Part shown: in pieces, positions 7,065 through 11,903 of the stretch
Numbering within the stretch: position 1 is the stretch's first letter
Layout: each line of letters starts with the position of its first letter
Assembly: GCA_046262415.1 (NCBI GenBank)
Contig: JBHEMU010000128.1
Location: 1-11,903 of the forward strand
Source of the DNA: JACDAS01 sp046262415
Lineage (GTDB): Bacteria > Actinomycetota > Thermoleophilia > Gaiellales > Gaiellaceae
Reading direction: 5' to 3'
DNA: 11,903 nucleotides
The notes under the pieces: model-generated
Seen by the model: the letters and a program-made list of their open reading frames with translations, nothing else
Told to the model about the DNA's origin: nothing
The model's database searches: none
Made by a program: the position numbers and the translations under genes

Positions 7065-7735
7065 GGCGTGGCGGGCGCCGTCCTGTGCGACCGCCGCCCA
7101 AGCCGTCCCTTGAGCGGACCGAGCACGCGTGCGGGGAGGAACAGGACGAGCAGGGCGAGGACGACGTGGGCGGCGATGAAGGCGAACGCCTCGTACTTGG
7201 TGACGGGCCGGCCGAAGAAGACGTTGATGTGCGACGCCCACGTCCAGCGATCCGGGATCGTGGCGAACCGGGCGTCGGTGTGGGGGTTGATCGTCAGGAA
7301 GGCCAGGTCCTCCAGGCCCGAGAGCATCAACAGCAGCAGCCCGTACGAGAGCCGGCGGCAGGTTCCCGCCAACCCGCCGCCCAGCCGGTAGCAGAGGACC
7401 AGGGCCAGGACCGTGTACGGCAGCATCGTGATGACGAGGTAGTAGAGCTGCGGGAACGTGCCCGAGGAAGACAGGAAGAAGATCCTGGGGGCGAAGTAGC
7501 AGAGGAAGACGAGGAAGGTGGCGGCCAGGGTCACGAGGCGCAGATGCAGGCGCTCGACGAGCTCGACGTCGATTCGCGCGATCGCCTCGGTCGCGAGGAG
7601 GAAGGGCACGAGCCGGGCGAAGAGCGCCCACACCGAGCCGAGTTGCTGCTGGTGGGGGAAGAGCAGCCAGACGAGCGCGGCGCTCACGACCGCCGCGAGA
7701 GAGAAGGCTAGGAACAGAGTGTGCTGGCGTCGCAT
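7061..7735 (-). CDS. Six-helix integral membrane protein of unknown function
   Basis: A 224-residue protein with hydrophobic segments near residues 6-26, 35-50, 66-86, 98-117, 130-147 and 185-203. Between the last two helices lies a longer polar loop, EDLAFLTINPHTD, then IPDRWTWASHI and FFGRPVTKYEAF (about 142-185). It holds several Asp, Glu, His and Trp residues that could form an active or binding site at the membrane face. I do not recognise the family. The ATG at 7735 follows the ATP-grasp stop by seven bases, with AGGA in the gap as ribosome binding site, and the stop overlaps the next start. The operon context suggests a membrane-bound step in glycan assembly or lipid-carrier handling. 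Confidence 0.8.
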   Translation of the reverse strand: MRRQHTLFLAFSLAAVVSAALVWLLFPHQQQLGSVWALFARLVPFLLATEAIARIDVELVERLHLRLVTLAATFLVFLCYFAPRIFFLSSSGTFPQLYYLVITMLPYTVLALVLCYRLGGGLAGTCRRLSYGLLLLMLSGLEDLAFLTINPHTDARFATIPDRWTWASHINVFFGRPVTKYEAFAFIAAHVVLALLVLFLPARVLGPLKGRLGRRSHRTAPATP

Positions 7736-7742
7736 GGGCGTC

Positions 7743-8942
7743 CTATTCGTCGGGGTGGGGGATGTCCAGATGCAGGACCGCGAGGGCTCGGTCGAGCGCG
7801 GCGCGGGCGTCGGCGGCGGTCGCCGCGGTGACCGCCAGGTAGCCGACCTTGTGGGCGGCCTCTGTGTACGCGAGCACGGGCGAGCCGACCTCGACGAACA
7901 ACTCGAAATCCGCGGTCTCCGGCATCGCGGCGACCTCGTCGGCGCCGCGGATGGCGGCGACGACGCCGTCGTGCGGCGCCTCCAGGATGCGCAGCAGTCC
8001 CACCCCGTGGGGCCGAGGCTCGATCTCGACCGCGTCGCCGACCGCGACCCGGACGGCCGCCTCCGCGAGGTTCACTCCGTACGTCCGCTCGACCAGCCGG
8101 GAGATGCCGTTGCCGCCGGGCCGGGCGGCCAGCTCGACCAGGTGAACCTCGCCCGACCGCGACAGCACGAAGTCCAGGTTGAGCGGGCCTCGATCCAGGT
8201 CGAGGGCGGCGCAGATGAGGGTGACGGCTCGCTCGAGGCGGGCGGCGGTGCCCTCGGACATGGCGGCGGGCACGAGCTGCTCGAGGGTGACGACGCGCGG
8301 CGGCGGCGTCATCGTCCGCTGCATCACCGCCATGAACGCCGGCCGGTGATCTGCGATCAGGCATTCGGCCGAGCAGTGAACGCCGTCGACGAACTCCTCG
8401 ACGATGACCTGCCCGCCCGAGGCGAAGCCCCGGGCGAGCTCGACCGCCTCCTCGAGTTGGCTCGGCTCGCTCAAGATCGAGATCCCCTTGCTGCCCGAGG
8501 AGTCGCAGGGCTTGACCGCGATCGGGAAGCGCAGCGTCCGCGCCCGTGCGCATAGCTCGGCGACGCGGGTTCCCCGCACCCAGCCGTAGCGGGGCAGCTT
8601 CAGGCGGTCGACGAGGCGCCGGAAGACCGCCTTGTCGATCGAGGCTCGGGCGGCGGCCTCGGACACGCAGAACGGCGTCCGGTAGGCGAGCGACAGTCGT
8701 CGCACCGACAGGGCTGAGGCGTCGCTGGCCGGCGAGGTGACGCCGGCGATCGGGCGGCGCCCGACCGCTCGACGGACCGCCCGCTCGTTGCGCGTCGACA
8801 CGCACAGGAACTCGTCGGCCTCCGACGCCGCGACCGCGCGCGGGTTCTGGTCGACGCCTATCGTCCGCAGGCCGAGTCGTCGGGCCTCCCAGTAGACCGG
8901 GAGCTGGCCCTCGCTGGCCCCGAGCACGAGAAGCGTCTTCAT
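7743..8942 (-). CDS. ATP-grasp ligase (carboxylate-amine ligase type)
   Basis: A 399-residue cytoplasmic ATP-grasp enzyme of the PurK/biotin-carboxylase/LAL-like group, which forms an acyl phosphate and joins it to an amine. The N-terminal pre-ATP-grasp fold opens with MKTLLVLGASEGQLPVYWEA and GVDQNP (29-34), a Rossmann-like start. The ATP-grasp core has IAVKPCDSSGSKGI (141-154, with the Lys and glycine-rich loop), QVIVEEFVDG (178-187) and the metal-binding NLDFVL (255-260) and HLVELAARPGGNG (267-279), with D257 and E270 as likely Mg ligands. The C-terminal part after about 300 is the usual lid-like domain. All key residues appear intact. The ATG at 8942 overlaps the glycosyltransferase stop (ATGA). 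The substrate is unknown; the context favours joining an amino acid or a small acid to an amino sugar, or making an activated dipeptide-like unit. Confidence 0.88.
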   Translation of the reverse strand: MKTLLVLGASEGQLPVYWEARRLGLRTIGVDQNPRAVAASEADEFLCVSTRNERAVRRAVGRRPIAGVTSPASDASALSVRRLSLAYRTPFCVSEAAARASIDKAVFRRLVDRLKLPRYGWVRGTRVAELCARARTLRFPIAVKPCDSSGSKGISILSEPSQLEEAVELARGFASGGQVIVEEFVDGVHCSAECLIADHRPAFMAVMQRTMTPPPRVVTLEQLVPAAMSEGTAARLERAVTLICAALDLDRGPLNLDFVLSRSGEVHLVELAARPGGNGISRLVERTYGVNLAEAAVRVAVGDAVEIEPRPHGVGLLRILEAPHDGVVAAIRGADEVAAMPETADFELFVEVGSPVLAYTEAAHKVGYLAVTAATAADARAALDRALAVLHLDIPHPDE

Positions 8943-9973
8943 GCGACGCCCCTCGGGGAGGCGAGGTCCGGGACGTTCTCGTACTCGTGGAGGAGGTCCT
9001 CGGGCATGATCTCCAGGTTGCTCTCGCGCACGAGGTAGCGGAGCGGGTGCGCCTGCCGAACGAGTCCCATCACGTAGCGACCGAGCAGCGCGAGGGCGGT
9101 CAGCGACAGCACCTGGACGGCGAGGACAGCGGCGAGCGCGGCCCGAGCCGTGGCCGCACCCCCGGAGGTGACGAGCGGGACGACTACCGCGGGCAGGCCG
9201 GCCAGAGCGGCGAAGGCGGGGAGCAGTGCGAACGGTCGCAGCGAGAAGCCGAAGAACAGATCGACCGCGTGGCTCGCGAGCTTCACCAAGCGAAACCGCG
9301 AGCGTCCGTGGCGCCGAGGTACGTGCTCAGTGTCGACCGTCGCATGGCGGGCGCCCGTCATCGGCACCGCGGCGAGGAAGTAGGGCGTGCCGAGGCGCAG
9401 TCCGCTGATCTTCTTGGCTACGGAGGTGCGGACGACCCGGAAGGTCGAGGCGCCCGGGGGAATCTGGAGCCCCAGCACCCGGCGGGCCAGCCAGTGCTGC
9501 AGCCACGAGGCGGCGCACCGGAACCAGCTGTCGCGGCGATCGCGACGAATGCCGAAGACGACGTCCACGTCGCCCTCGAGGGCGCGGGCGAGGAGACGGT
9601 GGACTTCGGACGGCGGCGACTGCAGGTCGGCATCGAGCTGCACGATCCACGGCTTGCTGGCGTAGCGAAAGCCGGCGCCGAAGGCCGCCTCGAGCCCGAA
9701 GTTGCGGGTGAACGAGATATACCGAACGCGGGGGTCGCGGGCCGCGAACCCCTTGATCAGCTCGAGCGTGCGGTCGCGGCTGCCGTCGTCGACGAACAGC
9801 AGCTCGGCATCGTAGGAGGAGAGCTCCGAGGCGAGCTCGGCGTAGGCCCGGGCCAACCCGTCGGCCTCATCGTAGCACGGGATCACCGCGGTGACGCCGA
9901 GCGTCTGCGACGGGCTGGCGCCGGCGAGCGTGGGGAAGCTGGGTCCCTCCCGGATGAGCATGGGTTGGTTCAT
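8939..9973 (-). CDS. GT2 family glycosyltransferase, polyprenyl-phosphate glycosyltransferase type
   Basis: A 344-residue GT-A fold enzyme resembling dolichol-phosphate mannosyltransferase, ArnC and GtrB, which move a sugar from a nucleotide donor to a polyprenyl phosphate. Seen motifs are VTAVIPCYDEADGL (27-40), LLFVDDGSRDRT (58-69), ISFTRNFGLEAAFGAGFRYA (86-105) and VQLDADLQSPP (111-121), where DAD binds the metal. Two membrane helices lie at about 245-268 and 280-303. A cytosolic tail ends the protein, as in the ArnC type. I place the start at ATG 9973, which has GCGAGAG upstream, rather than at 10171, whose extra residues are low-complexity. An ATG at 9961 is also possible. It is the first gene of the operon and shares ATGA with the ATP-grasp gene. 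Confidence 0.88.
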   Translation of the reverse strand: MNQPMLIREGPSFPTLAGASPSQTLGVTAVIPCYDEADGLARAYAELASELSSYDAELLFVDDGSRDRTLELIKGFAARDPRVRYISFTRNFGLEAAFGAGFRYASKPWIVQLDADLQSPPSEVHRLLARALEGDVDVVFGIRRDRRDSWFRCAASWLQHWLARRVLGLQIPPGASTFRVVRTSVAKKISGLRLGTPYFLAAVPMTGARHATVDTEHVPRRHGRSRFRLVKLASHAVDLFFGFSLRPFALLPAFAALAGLPAVVVPLVTSGGAATARAALAAVLAVQVLSLTALALLGRYVMGLVRQAHPLRYLVRESNLEIMPEDLLHEYENVPDLASPRGVA

Positions 9974-10118
9974 AGCTGGGCTCTCGCGGCGACTTTTTGG
10001 TTGTGTGGTGGCGGCCGAGTGCGGCACCGTTCGGGGACGGGGGAACGAGGGTGGCCCGAAGGACTGCTCGAACCTCTCTGGAGGAAGAGGGTCTCCCTCG
10101 CGTTCTGATACGCCCGCG
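9974..10118. other. Leader region upstream of the minus-strand operon
   Basis: This should contain the promoter of the seven-gene operon. I see no convincing -35/-10 pair. A short inverted match, CCTCT/AGAGG, with extra GGAGA/TCTCC pairing, lies around 10073-10097 and could form a small hairpin in the transcript. Its role is unclear. Confidence 0.35.
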
Positions 10119-10358
10119 GAAGGGCTCCGGTCGGCTCGCCTTGACGGTCTTGGGATCGCCGCCCACGGCAATCACGTCGGCGGGTGCCGCCGCGAACGAG
10201 TCGCCCAAGCTGCCCGAGGCGAAGGTGCGCGCCTGCCCGTGCCAGACCGCCGCGAGCGCGTCCTCGACTCCCATCCCCGCGGTGACCATCTGGTGGATCT
10301 CCTCGGCGTCGATGTCGTACTCTCGATGACGCACCCCTCCTACTAGTAGCGCCTCCAT
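10119..10358 (-). pseudogene. C-terminal fragment of an amidohydrolase-like protein
   Basis: A minus-strand frame gives HREYDIDAEEIHQMVTAGMG, then VEDALAAVWHGQARTFASGS, and ADVIAVGGDP. These follow the order of the C-terminus of imidazolonepropionase-type amidohydrolases: a mvxAG helix, a helix usually rich in AT..A, then ADxvxvdGDP. The metal-binding TIM-barrel part is missing, because the fragment begins at the end of the peroxiredoxin gene (stop at 10343). The frame stays open beyond the likely homology end, down to 9867 inside the glycosyltransferase. A GTG at 10334 follows GGAGG too closely to be a normal start. It is most likely a remnant left by deletion; a short recoded protein cannot be excluded. 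Confidence 0.42.
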
Positions 10359-10894
10359 TTCACGCTACAGCCGACCGGGTCGCTTTCAGGCCGTCGGACC
10401 TCGCGCTCGGCGAGCAGATCATCGAGCACATCTCGCAGCCATGCGGCGTTCTGCTCGGGATCGCCGTAATCTGAGTCGGGCGCCCCGCGGTAGCGCAGAC
10501 GCCCAGTCCGGTCGAGGATGAAGACGTCGGGCGTCGTCTGAGCGCCGAAGGCCCGCGCCGCCTCCTGGCTCTCGTCGCGGAGGTAGGGCATCGGCCACTC
10601 CTCCGCGCGTACGCGCGCCTGCATCGCCTCGTAGGAGTCAGCTGGGAACCGCTCCGCGTCGTTGGGGTTGACGGCGACAAAGCGCACGCCGGCCGGCGCG
10701 TAGTCTCGCGCGGCGGCCATGAGGCGATCGTGCCAGGCGAGCGCGTAGGGGCAGTGGTTGCAGGTGAAGATGACGACCTGCGCCGGCACGCCGTCGGGGA
10801 CGGCCAGTCGGTGGGGCCGCCCCTCGGTGTCCGGCAGCTCGAAGTCCGGCCCGCGGTCTCCAGGGCGAAGCGCGGTCGGCGACAAGTCACCCAC
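10343..10894 (-). CDS. PRX_like1-type peroxiredoxin/thioredoxin-fold protein (AhpC/TSA-like)
   Basis: A 183-residue cytoplasmic thioredoxin-fold protein of the AhpC/TSA-related group known as PRX_like1. The start GDRGPDFELPDTEG (12-25) is the usual N-terminal strand. The active-site block is VVIFTCNHCPYALAWHDRL (40-58), with a C45-x2-C48 pair. Next come FVAVNPNDAERFPADSYEAM (72-91) and MPYLRDESQEAARAFGAQTT (102-121), where TTP is the cis-proline region. The protein ends with GCSVKWRRY, the characteristic C-terminal GCSIKW signature with C176. It probably reduces peroxides or disulfides. I chose GTG 10894, which overlaps the upstream stop by eight bases; a longer in-frame start (11143) would run through the upstream gene. 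Confidence 0.85.
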   Translation of the reverse strand: MGDLSPTALRPGDRGPDFELPDTEGRPHRLAVPDGVPAQVVIFTCNHCPYALAWHDRLMAAARDYAPAGVRFVAVNPNDAERFPADSYEAMQARVRAEEWPMPYLRDESQEAARAFGAQTTPDVFILDRTGRLRYRGAPDSDYGDPEQNAAWLRDVLDDLLAEREVRRPESDPVGCSVKWRRY

Positions 10895-11249
10895 CGTCTG
10901 TCTTGGCCTGAGCAGCGGCTTTGACCGCCGCGCGCAGATCGTCTGGGTCGGGCGTGGGCGAGGGGCGCCCATCGCGCCGGCGGTAGAGGCGGCAAGTAAG
11001 CGCCGGGGAGTCCCCTGAACTCTGCTCCACATCCCGTCCGTCGACGCGGATGGTGGGCGAGCCGACGAAGTCCTCTTTGAGAGCCTGCTCGTCGGTCTCG
11101 ACCTGGCGGACCTCGATCGCCTCGGGATCGAGCCCCGCCTCACTCAGCACGGTCCGCAGCTCCTCGAGCGCTTGCGACGTCGACGGGCATCCGCTCCACC
11201 ACAGAAGCTCTACGCGGGGCGAGGGCGCTCTTGGGCCGCTTTTTGCCAT
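10887..11249 (-). CDS. Small thioredoxin-fold protein with a single CP motif
   Basis: A 120-residue protein with VELLWWSGCPSTSQALEELR (13-32), VETDEQALKEDFVGSPTIRV (50-69) and DG, then LTCRLYRR (84-91). This matches a family of small thioredoxin-like proteins with one Cys in the GCP loop (C21), a GSPTIRVDG cis-proline strand and a second conserved Cys in CRLY (C86). Both cysteines are present. The usual CxxC is absent, so it may act through a distant cysteine pair or bind a ligand. The ATG at 11249 fits the conserved start; a GTG at 11309 would add 20 residues. The stop lies eight bases inside the peroxiredoxin gene, so the two are expressed together, probably as a redox pair independent of the glycan operon. 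Confidence 0.72.
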   Translation of the reverse strand: MAKSGPRAPSPRVELLWWSGCPSTSQALEELRTVLSEAGLDPEAIEVRQVETDEQALKEDFVGSPTIRVDGRDVEQSSGDSPALTCRLYRRRDGRPSPTPDPDDLRAAVKAAAQAKTDGG

Positions 11250-11318
11250 CTCGGCCTGAGAGGCTACCCAGCGGAGTCGGCGTGCTTGGTCGACTGGTCG
11301 CCGGTTCACGGCGTGTAA

Positions 11319-11333
11319 CGGTTTTCGAGACCG
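11319..11333 (-). other. tRNA-Ser(CGA) anticodon-arm look-alike, possible attachment or integration scar
   Basis: Read on the minus strand, 11333-11319 is CGGTCTCGAAAACCG, the anticodon arm (stem, 32-38 loop and CGA anticodon) of bacterial tRNA-Ser(CGA). The 5' flank on that strand (GTGGCCGTGAGTAACTGCGG) resembles the D-arm side of such tRNAs. No T-arm (GGTTCGAATCC-like) or acceptor pairing follows, so it is not a functional tRNA. Many integrases recombine within tRNA genes, which makes an attachment site or a decayed tRNA piece plausible. Confidence 0.35.
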
Positions 11334-11554
11334 CCGCAGTTACTCACGGCCACGGACCAAAGTCGGTCGCGCTCGTCGCCGCCCCGAGGTTCCCGGCCCT
11401 GGCTAGCCCGGAGCTGTCTCGTGCTCTCGAGCTGCCTCAAGAGCGTCCGCCCAGGGCTCCATGATGCTTGTGTGGTGACACTCGACCCCACTCCCCGACG
11501 CGGCGGGGCCGGCGGAGGCGACGCTCCTCCCCGGGCAGCGCCAGGAGGTAGCCC
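11334..11554. other. Region without a recognisable gene
   Basis: Open frames on both strands are Arg/Pro/Ser-rich and show no family pattern. The stretch 11490-11545 is extremely G/C-rich. An ideal Shine-Dalgarno AGGAGGT at 11543-11549 is the only clear signal. Confidence 0.4.
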
Positions 11555-11719
11555 GTGGCCGTGTATGACAACCCGCTGCCGTGCAAGCCACGGCCGGCCC
11601 TGTCGATGACTTCGAGGCCGAGAGATCGACTTTGCGATGTGGGTCGCGAACCTGGGGGCCGCCGCCCACCCGTCGATCGAGGAGATGGCCATAAACGGAG
11701 GCAACCGTCCGCGAGGTGA
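11555..11719 (+). CDS. Possible small protein with strong ribosome binding site
   Basis: A GTG at 11555 lies five bases after AGGAGGT and opens a 54-codon frame beginning MAVYDNPLPCKPRPALSM. The second half becomes Arg/Pro-rich and overlaps the DUF3102-type frame in another phase. It may be the start of a frameshifted gene rather than a complete small protein. The ribosome binding site is the only good evidence. Confidence 0.2.
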   Translation: MAVYDNPLPCKPRPALSMTSRPRDRLCDVGREPGGRRPPVDRGDGHKRRQPSAR

Positions 11720-11903
11720 GGGCCGCTCCGAGCGACCGACGCCGCCCGGCCTGGCCGACCGCATGAGCGCCCTCCCCGGAAACCACTCCCTCGGCCAGCT
11801 CGCCGCGGCGGCGAACCGCGAGCACCTCGCCTGCGACCATGCCTACGGCGCGGCGATCAGGCACGCCTTGCGCGCCGGCGAGTTGCTGCTCGCGGCGAAG
11901 TCC
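11637..11903 (+). CDS. DUF3102-like protein, 5' part, cut by the window edge
   Basis: The frame follows a stop at 11607-11609 and stays open to the last base of the window. Its end reads HSLGQLAAAANREHLACDHA and then YGAAIRHALRAGELLLAAKS. This closely follows the DUF3102 pattern (a LA..I...H helix, then A..hAl.AGelLleAK), with the HGeW part lying beyond the edge. ATG candidates are 11637 (GAGAG nine bases upstream), 11685 (GAGGAG abutting) and 11763. The true start is uncertain. DUF3102 proteins have no assigned function and, in my knowledge, are common on phages, plasmids and integrative elements. This suggests that a mobile element starts at the right edge. Confidence 0.62.
   Translation, partial: MWVANLGAAAHPSIEEMAINGGNRPRGEGRSERPTPPGLADRMSALPGNHSLGQLAAAANREHLACDHAYGAAIRHALRAGELLLAAKS

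Noticed and set aside
5940..7391. 483-codon plus-strand open frame
   Set aside because: It is antisense to the acyltransferase copy A gene, whose own frame carries clear family motifs; the translation is low-complexity.
7065..7631. N-terminal extension of acyltransferase copy A
   Set aside because: It overlaps the membrane protein gene; the ATGA overlap at 7061-7064 gives the natural start.
8987..10108. 373-codon plus-strand open frame
   Set aside because: It lies antisense to the glycosyltransferase, which has all GT2 motifs; no family pattern is seen.
11290..11375. Functional tRNA-Ser gene
   Set aside because: There is no T-arm consensus and no acceptor-stem pairing; only the anticodon arm and a vague D-arm resemblance are present.

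Overview
The window is a high-GC stretch with a strong G/C third-position bias and several GTG starts. Together with the style of the thioredoxin-like and peroxiredoxin-like genes, this suggests a high-GC actinobacterium, possibly of the Thermoleophilia type. No rRNA or other lineage marker is present, so the assignment is an inference.

Layout. Positions 1-256 hold broken remains: a minus-strand fragment resembling the helical part of a STAND/NACHT-type ATPase, then the last codons of what looks like an IS630-type transposase. A short two-gene plus-strand unit follows: a PaaK/CapK-type adenylate-forming ligase (448-1722), then a shorter relative that has lost the ATP-binding loop and the C-terminal domain (1728-2684). 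This unit meets, tail to tail, a seven-gene minus-strand operon running from 9973 down to 2800. In transcription order the operon encodes a membrane-anchored GT2 glycosyltransferase, an ATP-grasp ligase, an unrecognised six-helix membrane protein, a FemAB/GNAT-like acyltransferase, a zinc-ribbon protein of unknown family, a second FemAB/GNAT-like acyltransferase and a Wzx-type flippase. Most junctions are ATGA, GTGA or TGATG overlaps, which is strong evidence for one translationally coupled unit. An array of four imperfect 25-bp repeats sits where the two units converge.

Upstream of the operon come a truncated amidohydrolase-like fragment, a PRX_like1-type peroxiredoxin and a thioredoxin-fold protein with a single CP motif; the last two form a small redox pair. 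The right edge holds a tRNA-Ser(CGA) anticodon-arm look-alike and the 5' part of a plus-strand gene matching DUF3102, a family I associate with mobile elements.

How the genes may work together (inference). The GT2 would load a sugar onto a polyprenyl phosphate. The ATP-grasp enzyme and the ANL ligase would activate carboxylic or amino acids. The two FemAB/GNAT-like enzymes would attach acyl or aminoacyl groups to the lipid-linked glycan, and the flippase would export it. This is best read as an accessory cell-surface glycan locus with amino-acid or peptide-like decoration. It contains two unrecognised proteins and a probable pseudo-enzyme, and it is bracketed by mobile-element debris.
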